Shown one piece after another: positions 1 through 8,963 of a stretch of 64,000 nucleotides of DNA. The stretch comes from UBA4644 sp900555855. GTDB taxonomy: Bacteria; Bacillota; Clostridia; Oscillospirales; Butyricicoccaceae. The notes under the pieces were generated by a model. That model was not told where the DNA came from, searched no databases, and saw nothing but the letters and a program-made list of their open reading frames with translations. Made by a program: the position numbers and the translations under genes. Each line of letters begins with the position of its first letter. Positions within the stretch are counted from its first letter, which is position 1. The DNA is taken from NCBI GenBank assembly GCA_052289195.1, contig DAWAJD010000003.1, forward strand, positions 1 to 64,000. The letters are read 5' to 3'.

Positions 1-57
1 GACGATTTTTTGAAAGTAAATTTCGAAAAAAATCTATAGTGTTGCGTTATGACAGAA

Positions 58-95
58 CGCCACCGTAATTTTCAAAGAATTACGGTGGCGTTTTT
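58..95 (+). terminator. Rho-independent terminator of an upstream gene outside the window
   Basis: A perfect 13-bp stem (arms 58-70 and 78-90, 7-nt loop) is followed by five T. It must end a plus-strand gene whose body lies before the window. The first 57 bases hold no readable gene end in any frame that I can name. Confidence 0.85.
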
Positions 96-105
96 ATGTT
101 CCGCA

Positions 106-114
106 TGGTATACT
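106..114 (+). promoter_or_regulatory. Extended -10 promoter for the GNAT gene
   Basis: TG at 106-107, one base, then TATACT at 109-114 make an extended -10 element with no convincing -35. It lies between the upstream terminator and the TTG start at 148, which fits a short leader. Confidence 0.4.
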
Positions 115-147
115 GGGGCCAGAAAATTGGGATTTGGGGCGATATCT

Positions 148-963
148 TTGACGGTTCAGCAAATCAGTTCTTTTGAAAAATACGAGGCTTTTATCGGCGA
201 ACTGGCCGGACATCCCCGGTATTCCGACCCGCATTTCACCTATGACAGGGATAATCTCTACCGTTCATTAACGCGGGCCGGCGAGCTTGCCTTTGCCGTT
301 TCGGAGGGCGGCGTGACCGAGGGGCTTTTTGTCTGGCTCGTCCTTCCGGCGGAGCGGTATATTGAGATGATCGTGGGCCTTACCAGAAAGGAAGCGGCGT
401 TTACCGAGATGCTTTCCTATATGGAGCGGAACTACCGGGGCTGCAATATGGATCTCATTTTCAATCCGCGAAACACCGCCATTTCCGGGCCGCTGCGGAT
501 GAAAGGGGCCGCATTTGACCCGGAGCAGCAGAAAATGCTTCTGACCCGGCCTTCCCCGCGCATATCCACCGGCCAGATCCAGCCGCTTTCCGAACCGTGG
601 GTGGAGCAGTACTGCGCCATGCATACCACCGACACTTATTGGACCGCCGAGCGGATCCTTTCGGCGCAGGATCAGTTCCGGGTCCTGCTGGTCATCCGGG
701 ACGGACAGGTCCAGGGCTATCTGGATGTGCAGCGCTGCCATGAGGTCAATGAGATCTATGACCTGTTTCTCACGCCGGAAGCCGCGCGGCGGGGCGACGG
801 ACTGGCGCTGCTGGTAAAGGCGATCCAATGGAACAGGCCAAATCAGATGATGGTGGTGGTCGATGCGGATGCCGCGGCGGAGATCGCGTTATACACCGCC
901 GCCGGTTTTGACCGCCTGGAAGGGCAAAACAGCATCATGGCCTCCTATCAGATAAACGCATAA
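148..963 (+). CDS. GNAT-family N-acetyltransferase
   Basis: The C-terminal half carries the GNAT pattern: strands around GQVQGYLDVQ, a helix region (LTPEAARRGDGLALLVKAI) in place of the classic acetyl-CoA loop, and the end motif ALYTAAGFDRLEG. It probably moves an acetyl group from acetyl-CoA to an unknown amine. The open frame reaches back to an ATG at 49, but that start would place a terminator hairpin (58-95) inside the gene. I chose TTG at 148, preceded by a weak TGGGG site, giving 271 residues. The N-terminal half may be a second, degenerate GNAT domain. It stands alone between two terminators. The family is well supported; the substrate is unknown. Confidence 0.75.
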   Translation: MTVQQISSFEKYEAFIGELAGHPRYSDPHFTYDRDNLYRSLTRAGELAFAVSEGGVTEGLFVWLVLPAERYIEMIVGLTRKEAAFTEMLSYMERNYRGCNMDLIFNPRNTAISGPLRMKGAAFDPEQQKMLLTRPSPRISTGQIQPLSEPWVEQYCAMHTTDTYWTAERILSAQDQFRVLLVIRDGQVQGYLDVQRCHEVNEIYDLFLTPEAARRGDGLALLVKAIQWNRPNQMMVVVDADAAAEIALYTAAGFDRLEGQNSIMASYQINA

Positions 964-982
964 CCGCGCCCCTTACGCAAAA

Positions 983-1010
983 GCCCGTCCTTGCGGCGGG
1001 CCTGTTTTTT
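983..1010 (+). terminator. Rho-independent terminator after the GNAT gene
   Basis: Arms GCCCGTCC (983-990) and GGCGGGC (995-1001) form a short GC stem followed by a T run at 1004-1010. It separates the GNAT gene from the next promoter. Confidence 0.7.
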
Positions 1011-1069
1011 GCCCGCTGCCGTTTTTTCGCCGCGGGCGCAGGGCGGGCGCTTTTCCGAAAAAGAAGCTC

Positions 1070-1098
1070 TTGTCTCCGGCTTTTTATTCCGGTATAAT
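1070..1098 (+). promoter_or_regulatory. Sigma-A-type promoter of the LuxR/MalT-like regulator
   Basis: TTGTCT (1070-1075), a 17-bp spacer and a perfect TATAAT (1093-1098). Transcription would start near 1105, upstream of the ATG at 1160. This excludes earlier in-frame starts. Confidence 0.75.
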
Positions 1099-1159
1099 GA
1101 GTTCAGCACGCGGAGCGCCGCACAACGCGGCCATCCGGCAGCGAAGCAGGAGGTGCGCC

Positions 1160-3640
1160 ATGCCAAAGCCGAAATGGAACCTGAACACCATCTACATATC
1201 CGAGCGGCTGCAGGAAAGCCTGCGGCCAATCTCCCGCTGCGCCCTGACCACCGTGGTGGCCCCTATGGGCTACGGAAAGACCACGGCGGTGGAATGGTAT
1301 CTGGCAGAGCGGGCCAAAGCCGAAGCGCCGCGCATCATCCAGATCAGCGTATATTCCGGCAATCTGGCCATCTTCTGGAAAAGCATACAGGCTGCCTTTG
1401 CGCGGGCGGGGTTTGATGTTCTGCGGGACTATGCCTGCCCCACGGACGAGGCCAGCAGCGGCCTGCTGATCGAGGATCTTTGTCATGTGCTGGCAGGTGC
1501 TGGCCCCTGCTATATTTTTATAGACGACTTTCATCTGTTGACGGACAAGCGCGCTTCAAGCGTTCTCTGTGCGCTTGCAGGGCGCCTGCCCGCCAATGCA
1601 CACCTGATCGTTGCCAGCCGGGATCTTTTTTTGCCGGCCGCAGAGCTCGTCCGCCTGGGCGGGCGAGTCTATCAAATCGGCATGGAGCAGCTCCGACTGA
1701 ACCACACAGAGCTTGCCGTCTACACCAACCGGTGCGGCACGGAGCTTTCCGACCAGCAGATCGAGAAGCTGCTGTATTACAGCGAGGGATGGTTTTCCGC
1801 AGTCTATCTGAATCTTCGGATGCTTTCCGAACACGGTGCTTTGCCTGACCGCGCCTCTGATATTTCCTCCATCTTTACCACCGCCATGATCGACCCGCTT
1901 CCCGAAACCCAGCGGGAGTTTCTGGCCGTCATGGGGCTTGCCGATGAGTTCACCGTGGAAATGGCCCGGTTCGTCATGGAAGACGACCGTGCGGAAGCTC
2001 TGCTGGACGCACTGACCCGGCAGAATGCCTTTGTCAAGCGTCTGCCGGACGGCGCGGCCTACCGCTTCCACCACATGATGAAGGAATGCGCCCTCCGGGC
2101 GTTTCAGGTGCTGCCGGCGGCGCGCCAGACCGCTTACTGGGAGCGCTTCGGCGCATGGTATGAGGATCACCGGCAGTATCTCCACGCCATCGCCGCCTAC
2201 CGGGCGGCCAAAGACAACGACGCGCTGCTCCGGGTGGTGCAGGAGGACGCGGGCATCCTGCTCTCCTCTCTGGAGCCGGCTTCCGTGCTGGAAGCGCTGG
2301 AGCAGTGTCCGCCGGAGACGCTGAAGGCCCATCCCTTTGCCCTGCTGGTGCTGATGCGCAACATGTTCAACTGGCGGAACATCCCGAAAATGCTGGAGCT
2401 GAAGGCGCTTTTGCTCGCCGCCATCGCCGAAAGGCCCCAGCTCTCCCCCGAGGAGCGGGGCAATCTGCTGGGCGAATGCGACCTGATCCTGAGCTTTCTC
2501 TGCTACAACGACATCAGCGCCATGAGCCGGCTGCACCGCAGCGCCAGCGCCCAGATGTCCCGTCCCGCCATCAGCATCAGCAGCAGCGGCGGCTGGACCT
2601 TCGGCTCCCCCTCCGTTCTGATGATGTTTTACCGGGGGCCGGGGGAGCTGGAGCGCGAGCTGGCCGAGATGGACGAATGTATGCCCCATTATTATAAGAT
2701 CACAAACAACCACGGCCAGGGGGCGGAGACTCTGATGCGGGCGGAGGCGCTGTTTTGTCAGGGCCGCTTTACCGACGCCCACATCGCCCTGGAGCGGGCC
2801 TATGCCCAGATCCGGGACAACGGGCAGGAAAACATGGCCCTGTGCTGCGACTTTCTGGCGCGGCGGCTTTCGCTGTTTCTGGACCTGCGGCAGCACAGCA
2901 CCCCGGAGGAGCGCCGCAGCGCGCTGCTGCGGCACCACAATGCGGCATGGCTGAACGTCTGGAACGCGGCCGACGCCTATTGCCGCGCCCTGCGGGGCCA
3001 GCCGGAGCGGATCCCCGCGGTCTTTGCGCAGCACAGGCTCTCCACGGTCCATTTCCTTGCGCCGGGCCGGCCCATGATCGAAATGATCGAAAATCAGGTC
3101 TACCTTGCCCAGGGCGACTATGCCAAGGTCATCGGCCGCAGCGAGGGACAGCTGGCCGTCTGCGAAGGAATGCACTACGCGCTGGTGGGCCTGCACATCC
3201 GGATCCAGACGGCGGCGGCCTATGAGATGCTGGGCAAGCACTCGGAGGCGCGGGCCCTGCTGGAGCGGGCGCTGGCCGACGCCGGGCCGGACGGCCTTGC
3301 GCTCCCCTTCGCGGAGAACTGCCGTTTTCTCCGGCCTTTGCTTGCGGAGCGGCTGCAGACCGGGCTGACGGCGCAGATCCTTGTCCTTGGCGAAGCGGCG
3401 GAGCGCCGAATGGCGGAAGCCGGACGGCCGGCGGCCCTTGCTGCGCTGACGGCGCGGGAATATGAGATCGTGGGGCTGATGGCGCAGCGCATGAGCAACC
3501 GGGAGATCGCGGAAAGGCTCTATCTCTCCGAGGGCAGCGTCCGGCAGTATATCAACCAGATCTACGGAAAGCTCCAGCTGGAGGGCGAGCCCCGGGCAAA
3601 GCGGCGGCTGCTGCTGGCCCTGCTGCCGGAAAAAACCTAA
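1160..3640 (+). CDS. Large ATP-dependent LuxR-family regulator (MalT/LAL type)
   Basis: The 826-residue protein has the three-part plan of LAL (STAND-class) regulators. A P-loop lies near the N terminus (APMGYGKTT, about residues 34-42), followed by the NTPase core with IFIDDFH. The middle is a long helical, TPR-like sensor region. The C-terminal LuxR helix-turn-helix sits at about 760-820 (LTAREYEIVGLMAQRMSNRE). In the family, ligand and ATP binding drive oligomerisation and activation of transcription. The start is the ATG at 1160 with GCAGGAGGTG just upstream; the frame is open earlier, but the promoter at 1070-1098 argues against using it. A terminator follows at 3665. It could control the lipoprotein/DUF3137 operon downstream, but nothing in the sequence proves this. 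Confidence 0.85.
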   Translation: MPKPKWNLNTIYISERLQESLRPISRCALTTVVAPMGYGKTTAVEWYLAERAKAEAPRIIQISVYSGNLAIFWKSIQAAFARAGFDVLRDYACPTDEASSGLLIEDLCHVLAGAGPCYIFIDDFHLLTDKRASSVLCALAGRLPANAHLIVASRDLFLPAAELVRLGGRVYQIGMEQLRLNHTELAVYTNRCGTELSDQQIEKLLYYSEGWFSAVYLNLRMLSEHGALPDRASDISSIFTTAMIDPLPETQREFLAVMGLADEFTVEMARFVMEDDRAEALLDALTRQNAFVKRLPDGAAYRFHHMMKECALRAFQVLPAARQTAYWERFGAWYEDHRQYLHAIAAYRAAKDNDALLRVVQEDAGILLSSLEPASVLEALEQCPPETLKAHPFALLVLMRNMFNWRNIPKMLELKALLLAAIAERPQLSPEERGNLLGECDLILSFLCYNDISAMSRLHRSASAQMSRPAISISSSGGWTFGSPSVLMMFYRGPGELERELAEMDECMPHYYKITNNHGQGAETLMRAEALFCQGRFTDAHIALERAYAQIRDNGQENMALCCDFLARRLSLFLDLRQHSTPEERRSALLRHHNAAWLNVWNAADAYCRALRGQPERIPAVFAQHRLSTVHFLAPGRPMIEMIENQVYLAQGDYAKVIGRSEGQLAVCEGMHYALVGLHIRIQTAAAYEMLGKHSEARALLERALADAGPDGLALPFAENCRFLRPLLAERLQTGLTAQILVLGEAAERRMAEAGRPAALAALTAREYEIVGLMAQRMSNREIAERLYLSEGSVRQYINQIYGKLQLEGEPRAKRRLLLALLPEKT

Positions 3641-3664
3641 CAACTTGTGAATGGTTCTTTTTTC

Positions 3665-3696
3665 AGATCCACTGTACCATAACAGTGGATCTTTTT
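3665..3696 (+). terminator. Rho-independent terminator after the regulator
   Basis: A perfect 10-bp stem (AGATCCACTG at 3665-3674 and its complement at 3683-3692) is followed by a T run. It separates the regulator from the downstream eight-gene cluster, so that cluster needs readthrough or its own promoter, which I could not identify. Confidence 0.8.
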
Positions 3697-3720
3697 ATAT
3701 TTGAAAAAGGAGGTGTGCCT

Positions 3721-3960
3721 TTGGACCGGAAATACATTGAAGCGGTCAAGCCGCTGGCCGGCCATGTTTTGCAGGTGGATTTCATTTCCGGGAGCCGTCT
3801 GCTTCTGGATATGCGGCCGTATCTGGACAAGTTCCGCTTCCGGTCTCTTTCCGACCCGCAGGTATGGAACAGCGCCGTTACCAACGGCATTTTCGTCCGC
3901 TTCGGCAATGTGGAGATGAGCCACGACGAGATCCTGTCCATGGTGGAGCAGGAGCACTGA
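3721..3960 (+). CDS. DUF2442-like small protein
   Basis: This 79-residue protein resembles the DUF2442 family: a beta-rich start with VLQVDFISGSRLLLDMRPYL, then a W-containing core and the end pattern VEMSHDEILSM. DUF2442 proteins are small, often linked to toxin-antitoxin-like or mobile loci, and lack a settled function. The start is TTG at 3721, because a strong site (AAAGGAGGTG) lies 4-8 bases before it and an earlier start would run through the terminator. It opens the eight-gene run; the next gene begins 34 bases later. No partner toxin gene is visible next to it. Confidence 0.6.
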   Translation: MDRKYIEAVKPLAGHVLQVDFISGSRLLLDMRPYLDKFRFRSLSDPQVWNSAVTNGIFVRFGNVEMSHDEILSMVEQEH

Positions 3961-3994
3961 AACAGGTCATTTGTAAAAAAAAGGAGAAGCAACC

Positions 3995-4741
3995 ATGAAG
4001 CTCTGGAAACATTTTTTGTCCCTGATGCTGGCGCTGGCGCTCTGCCTGTGCCTTGCCGCCTGCGGCGGCGGCAGCGACGGCGGCACCCCCGCCGATGACG
4101 CCCCAGCCGATGACGCCCCAGATTCTCTGGAAGATCTGGTAAAGGATTCGCTGCTCATGGCGGATCTGGACGCCTACGGCGGCGTCTGGACAGGGGAGGA
4201 CGGCGGCACGATGACGGTGGAGCCGGCGGAAGCCGGCGACGAAGTGCGCTTTGCCCTGTATGATGCCGCAGGCGATGTGACGGCCAGCGGCTTTATCCAG
4301 TCTGTCCCGGATTACGGCTGCGATTATTTCTATAACGAGCACGACGGCATGGCATACCGCAGCTGGTCGGAGGAGGACGGCGGCCTGCATGTGGCGTCTC
4401 TGGGCGCCTTTGCAAAGGTCAGCGGCGACCTGCCGGGCGAGAACATCGGCGACAGCGACTTCGCGGCTCTGGCGGGGACCTGGTATCTGGATGGGGACGC
4501 CGGCGCGCCCAGCGTCATTGAGATCGACGAAGCCGGCGGCTGGACGCTTTATGAGCGCGCTGACGGCGACGGCGATATGACCGCGGTGGACAGCGGGACC
4601 CTCAGCGCAGATCCGGATACTGCGGATCTGTATTATGCCAGCTCCGCGCGCTTTGACGATACGGTCTACGACATGACCGTCGCGGCGGAAAACACGCTCT
4701 ACTGGGGCGGCGAATACGACTGCTACCTGCGGGCGGCGTAA
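3995..4741 (+). CDS. Putative lipoprotein 1 of the DUF3137 cluster
   Basis: A 248-residue secreted lipoprotein. The signal peptide ends in the lipobox LAAC (Cys23), followed by a Gly/Ser/Asp/Ala linker. The mature part is acidic and has two similar beta-rich blocks that open with a G-x-W pattern (GGVWTGEDG near 58; LAGTWYLDGD near 163). Each block is about 75-80 residues long, and the second recurs in the next two genes. I recognise no enzymatic motif. The start is supported by AAGGAG 8 bases upstream. It is likely anchored to the outer face of the membrane by its diacylglycerol-cysteine. The role is unknown; a binding or sensing partner for the membrane proteins downstream is an inference. 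Confidence 0.7.
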   Translation: MKLWKHFLSLMLALALCLCLAACGGGSDGGTPADDAPADDAPDSLEDLVKDSLLMADLDAYGGVWTGEDGGTMTVEPAEAGDEVRFALYDAAGDVTASGFIQSVPDYGCDYFYNEHDGMAYRSWSEEDGGLHVASLGAFAKVSGDLPGENIGDSDFAALAGTWYLDGDAGAPSVIEIDEAGGWTLYERADGDGDMTAVDSGTLSADPDTADLYYASSARFDDTVYDMTVAAENTLYWGGEYDCYLRAA

Positions 4742-4774
4742 CAGACCCGGCGCAGGAAAAGAAGGAGGATCAGC

Positions 4775-5650
4775 ATGAAAAAACAACTGCATATTCTCCT
4801 CGGCCTTCTGCTGGCGCTGTGCCTTGTCTGCACGGCCTGCGGCGGCGCAGAGGACATTGCCGACCCCGGCGAGGGCCGGGGCGACCGGTTCGAGGATCTG
4901 CCGGATACGCCGTCGGATGAGACGGACCGCGTGATCTATGCCATGGACGCCAGCGCGCTGGCGGGCACCTATCTGCCCACGGATCCCTCCGGAGAATGGG
5001 TGTATCTGGAGCTTTTTGCCGACGGCACCTGGGAGCTCTTCGGAGAAAACGCAGATATCAGCGGCTGGCTCGGCTACGACACAGAATATCAGGAGACCTA
5101 TGCCTATGAAGACAGCGGCGGCAGCAGCCTTTTCGCCGAGGAGGATGACGGAACGCTGTATTTTGCTTCCTACGGCTCCTTCTATCCCAGCGATACCGAG
5201 GATGCTGCGCCGTGGGATCCCAACGATGGCCGCGGCGACATCCCGGACGACGGACGGGACGGCCTTACGGAGGACGACGAGACGATGCCGCCCGATGTTC
5301 CCGAGGAAGGCGGCAGCCAGTCCGGCGGGGACGATCCCTATTACAGCTGGAACTCCGAGCTTTATCAGCGGAATGTTTCGGAGTTTGCGGGCGTCTGGTA
5401 CTACGAAGGCGATCTTTCCGCAGAGACCTATATCGTCATCGATGCTTCCGGCAACTGGAGCTATTACCAGCGGGCCCCCGGCGCGGAGCCGGCGGAAATG
5501 GATCACGGGACCTTCAGCTATTCCACCGACGAGGCAAGCATCTACTATGCGGATTCCACCGTCTATGCGGGCGTTTCCTACCGGGTCTTTGAGTTTGACA
5601 CGGACACCCTGATCTGGGACGACGCCGGGGCCTATTACCTGATGGAGTGA
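4775..5650 (+). CDS. Putative lipoprotein 2 of the DUF3137 cluster
   Basis: A 291-residue lipoprotein with a signal peptide and a cysteine at about position 22 (VCTAC; the residue at -3 is Cys, a slightly unusual lipobox). It has two beta-rich modules (LAGTYLPTDPSGEW near 65; FAGVWYYEGDLS near 205). They are separated by an acidic, low-complexity linker rich in Asp, Gly and Pro. The second module ends like that of lipoprotein 1 (a tyrosine-rich strand and a short C terminus), so the two genes look like ancient duplicates. A GAAGGAGG site precedes the ATG. Function unknown. Confidence 0.7.
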   Translation: MKKQLHILLGLLLALCLVCTACGGAEDIADPGEGRGDRFEDLPDTPSDETDRVIYAMDASALAGTYLPTDPSGEWVYLELFADGTWELFGENADISGWLGYDTEYQETYAYEDSGGSSLFAEEDDGTLYFASYGSFYPSDTEDAAPWDPNDGRGDIPDDGRDGLTEDDETMPPDVPEEGGSQSGGDDPYYSWNSELYQRNVSEFAGVWYYEGDLSAETYIVIDASGNWSYYQRAPGAEPAEMDHGTFSYSTDEASIYYADSTVYAGVSYRVFEFDTDTLIWDDAGAYYLME

Positions 5651-5671
5651 CAGAAAGAGAGGATGAACACA

Positions 5672-7024
5672 ATGAACCGTTTGAAAAAAAGCCTGAGCCT
5701 TCTGCTGGCGGCTGTGCTCTGCCTGAGCCTTGGGGCCTGCGGATCGGATCCGGAGCTGACCGGCGACGACTGGCGGGTCAGCGGCGTGGTGGCGGCCAGC
5801 GGCACCATCACCCACGACGGCGAGAGCGTGGATGTTCTGGTGACGGTGAGCGAGAGCAGCGCGGCCTTTTACCGGGATCTGCCGGAGCAGATCCTGTTTG
5901 ACAGTGTGGCCTTTCCCATGCATATCCCCGATGCGGAGCAGGCCTTCAACGCCATCTCCTTTGAAGACCTCAGCGGCGACGGCGAGAGCGATGTGCTGGT
6001 GAGCTTCATCCACGAAAACAACGATCTGACGGAGCTGATCTGGATCTGGGATCCGGTGCAGCGCTATGTATTCCGGGAGGATCTGTCCACGGTGTCCATC
6101 CAGGAGGAGGGCCGGGGCGATCTGATCGAGCCGGAGACGCCGGAGGTGCTGGAGGATTATGTGGGCCTTTGGGAATATCAGGGCGAAAACCTCTGGCTCC
6201 GGATCCGCGACGACGCCACCTGGGAATTTGTCAACGAGCAGGACGAGGTCCTGGACTATGGGACTCTCTGGGCCGACGAGACCGGCGTGACCCTTCATTT
6301 TGACGGCAGCGGCGATGTGCTGCAGCTGGACCGGACGGTCAGCGGCGACCTGATGGACATCGCCAATGGCGGCGCGCTCTTCCCGGTGGAGGGCATCCAG
6401 TCCAGCGAGCCCTATTTCGCCCGCAATGGGCTGGAGATCAACGCGCAGACAGACGCGGGCACCTATCTGCTGGCAAACGGCGTCTGCACCTATTCCGGCC
6501 TGGGCGACGGCTACCGGCTGAACGACTGCTATTGGGAGATCGTCAAAAACGGCGACTATACCCACGACGGCATCCGGGAGCTGCATTTTGACGCCATCTG
6601 CTATCTTCCGGAGGAAGCCGTCCTGGGGGTGGGGCAGATCTTTAATGTGGTCTCCGGCGAGCTGTATGACGCCTATACCGGCATGTGGCTCACCACGGCC
6701 TCGGCCTATGACAACAGCAGCCGCGGCGACAACTATTATCTCCACACCGTCAGCTGGCAGGGAAGCAGCAGTCTGATCGAGTTTGCCTATTCCACGGAGT
6801 GGCGCTCCGATGTGGGCGACTGGGGCAGGGTCCTTACCAAGAGCTATGCCGTCTATGTGCCGGCGGATTACGACGGTCTGATCTTTGCCGCCGCGGCCCA
6901 GCCGGACAATTACCGGGACTGCGCGAAGCGGATGCAGCTGGACAGCATCTCGCCCGAAGCCGCCATTCTGGATCTTGACACGCTGGATCCCTACAGCAGC
7001 CTGTATTTCGATCTGTGTGACTGA
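5672..7024 (+). CDS. Putative lipoprotein 3 of the DUF3137 cluster
   Basis: A 450-residue lipoprotein with lipobox LGAC (Cys23). The start is ATG 5672: AGAGAGG lies 9 bases before it but directly abuts an earlier ATG at 5663. The region after the signal peptide has strand-rich sequence with DLSGDGESDVLVSF, which resembles a calcium-binding or FG-GAP-like D-x-S-x-D-G motif. Then comes the shared module (YVGLWEYQGENLWLRI near residue 165), and a longer unique C-terminal domain. It is the largest of the three. Its function is unknown. Position and spacing (21 bases after lipoprotein 2) place it in the same transcript. Confidence 0.7.
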   Translation: MNRLKKSLSLLLAAVLCLSLGACGSDPELTGDDWRVSGVVAASGTITHDGESVDVLVTVSESSAAFYRDLPEQILFDSVAFPMHIPDAEQAFNAISFEDLSGDGESDVLVSFIHENNDLTELIWIWDPVQRYVFREDLSTVSIQEEGRGDLIEPETPEVLEDYVGLWEYQGENLWLRIRDDATWEFVNEQDEVLDYGTLWADETGVTLHFDGSGDVLQLDRTVSGDLMDIANGGALFPVEGIQSSEPYFARNGLEINAQTDAGTYLLANGVCTYSGLGDGYRLNDCYWEIVKNGDYTHDGIRELHFDAICYLPEEAVLGVGQIFNVVSGELYDAYTGMWLTTASAYDNSSRGDNYYLHTVSWQGSSSLIEFAYSTEWRSDVGDWGRVLTKSYAVYVPADYDGLIFAAAAQPDNYRDCAKRMQLDSISPEAAILDLDTLDPYSSLYFDLCD

Positions 7025-7078
7025 GCCGGAGCGACCGGAAAGTAAAGCGGCGCTTTTTTGAGAAAGGGGTTGACGCTT

Positions 7079-8035
7079 ATGAACGAAACGCAGACCATGA
7101 CCAACGAGCAGCTGGCGGCAGCGCTCGGCAAGCACCGCGCCCTGAGCGTGGTCTTCAGGCTTCTGACCTGCGCGGCGGGCCTTGGGACCATCCTGCTCTT
7201 CAGCGGAGACAACACGCCGCTGGCCTTTGCCTGTCTGGTGCTCACATTGGTATTCGGCTATCAGATGGGCAAGCACGGTCAGGCCGTGAAAACGCTGCTG
7301 AGCGATCATATCATCAGCGGCGCGCTCCGCCAGGTATTGGAGGAGGTGGAATATACCCCCTCCCGCGGCATTCCCAGCGAGCTGGTGGAGGCTGCGGGCA
7401 TGGTGTTCCCCTTCGAATATAACAGCAGCCGGGGCAGCGACTATATCCGGGGCGTCTATCACGGGCGGAAGGTGGCGCTCAGCGATATCACCCTCTATCA
7501 GGCGGAAAGCTTCTACAACGAGGAGCGCAGTGCCTGGGAAGAACGGAAGGAAAAGAAATTTCAAGGGCAGTGGCTGGTGTGCGACTTCGGCCAGTCCTTC
7601 CCCGGCGAGGTCCGCCTTTCTGAAAACGACAGGGCCCTGCGCCGGCAGCACAAAGCCGACGGCGCGGAGACGGAAGACCCGGCCTTTCATGCGCGATTTC
7701 TCGTCACCGCCGCCAGCCCCCAGGAGGCCCGCAGCCTGCTCACGCCCCGCATGATGTCGTCGATCCTTGCCGCGGCAGACGGGAGCGGCGGCCCGGTCTA
7801 CATGGCCTTTCTCCGCGACGGCAGGCTGCATGTGGCCGTCCGGACCGGCCGGGACCTTCTGACGCTGGGAAAGGGCAAGGCCGACGCATCGGACCTGCGG
7901 CAGCGGTTCCTCAGCCAGCTGCGCTGGTTTATGGGGATCATTGACGCCATCCAGCCGGAGGATGCGCTTTGCCGGGAAGAAACAGACGCTGCGGCAGCTT
8001 CCGCAGCACAGGGATCAGGGAGGAACGAGCCATGA
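7079..8035 (+). CDS. DUF3137 membrane protein, copy 1
   Basis: A 318-residue protein with two predicted N-terminal membrane helices (about residues 25-70). A soluble domain follows with the DUF3137 signature: an EYTPSRGIP strand, SSRGSDYIRGVYHGRK, a WLVCDFGQSF core and an end segment with F/LRDGRLHVAVRTGRDLL. The start is ATG 7079 because AAAGGGG lies 9 bases before it; an upstream TTG at 7058 has no such site. DUF3137 has no known biochemical role. Its stop overlaps the next start (ATGA at 8032-8035), showing translational coupling to copy 2. Confidence 0.75.
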   Translation: MNETQTMTNEQLAAALGKHRALSVVFRLLTCAAGLGTILLFSGDNTPLAFACLVLTLVFGYQMGKHGQAVKTLLSDHIISGALRQVLEEVEYTPSRGIPSELVEAAGMVFPFEYNSSRGSDYIRGVYHGRKVALSDITLYQAESFYNEERSAWEERKEKKFQGQWLVCDFGQSFPGEVRLSENDRALRRQHKADGAETEDPAFHARFLVTAASPQEARSLLTPRMMSSILAAADGSGGPVYMAFLRDGRLHVAVRTGRDLLTLGKGKADASDLRQRFLSQLRWFMGIIDAIQPEDALCREETDAAAASAAQGSGRNEP

Positions 8036-8952
8036 CGAATATGCAACAACAGATGAGCGACGCGGAGCTGTCAAAAAAACTGGGAAGCTATCAGAAAACG
8101 GAGAGCATCGGGATCCTGCTGGGGGTCCTGCTGGTGATCGCAGGGTGCGTCTCGATGTTTATCCAGCGGAATGTCATCCTGGTCTGTGCGCTGGTCTTTC
8201 CCGGGGTAGCGCTGTTTCTGCTGGTGGCAAAGCCCGCCCAGAACAAGAAAAAAGCCCTGCTGCAGCAGCAGCTGGGCGGCTATTTCCATGAGGAGCTGAC
8301 CCGTGCCTTTGGCCCGGAGCCGGAAGCGCCGGAGCTGCCCATCGACTGGGCGTACCTGCAGGCGGCAAAGCTGTCGACGATCTCCTTTACGGAGTGTACC
8401 GTGACGGACTTCCACGAGGGCGAGCACAAGGGCCTGCGGTTTTCGGCGGCCAATGTGGAGCTGCGCCGCACGGTGGAAGAAAAGTCCGGCCCGGACAACG
8501 ACAACTGGATGACCCGAACCGAAACGCTGTTTCGCGGCATTGTCGTCCGCTGCAAGGACATCTGTCTCCCCGCGTTGGACATCGCCCTGAACGATATGTT
8601 CCAGGAGCGGAAGAAGGACGACATCACCGACCCTGCCGCCTTCCGGAAGCACTTTGCCGCTCACACGGCGGATGGCCGGGAGGCGGACGATCAGGTCACA
8701 CCGCAGCTTCGTGACCTGGTACAGAAGCTGGAGACATCTTCCAGCAGTGCCAAGCTATGCGGTCTTATCCTCCGTGACGGCGATCTGACGCTGGCGCTGA
8801 ACACAAGATATGTTTTTGCGGGCGTCCCCGAGGAGCTGGATCTGCGGGATATCGACGGCATCCGCAAGTGGTTCGTCGCTTCGCTGAAGGGCATGGGGCA
8901 GCTGCTGGATCTGCTGGCGGCAAGCCCGGCTCTGACCGGCGCGGCAGAATAA
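8032..8952 (+). CDS. DUF3137 membrane protein, copy 2
   Basis: A 306-residue paralogue of the preceding gene: two membrane helices at about 30-70, then a domain with YLQAAKLS, TETLFRGIVVRCK and a shared C-terminal pattern (LRDGDLTLALNTRYVF). It is the most diverged of the three: it lacks the SSRGSDYIRG loop and keeps only the overall strand order. The start is the ATG at 8032 with GGGAGGAACGAG upstream; it overlaps the previous stop codon. Function unknown. Confidence 0.7.
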   Translation: MTNMQQQMSDAELSKKLGSYQKTESIGILLGVLLVIAGCVSMFIQRNVILVCALVFPGVALFLLVAKPAQNKKKALLQQQLGGYFHEELTRAFGPEPEAPELPIDWAYLQAAKLSTISFTECTVTDFHEGEHKGLRFSAANVELRRTVEEKSGPDNDNWMTRTETLFRGIVVRCKDICLPALDIALNDMFQERKKDDITDPAAFRKHFAAHTADGREADDQVTPQLRDLVQKLETSSSSAKLCGLILRDGDLTLALNTRYVFAGVPEELDLRDIDGIRKWFVASLKGMGQLLDLLAASPALTGAAE

Positions 8953-8963
8953 GGAGAACGGAT

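Noticed and set aside
49..147. Start of the GNAT gene at ATG 49
   Set aside because: A strong terminator hairpin would lie inside the gene; TTG 148 follows an extended -10 promoter.
3878..7831. A 1317-codon open frame on the minus strand across the lipoprotein genes
   Set aside because: It is the antisense of real genes with signal peptides and ribosome sites; its sequence is low complexity and unlike any protein family.
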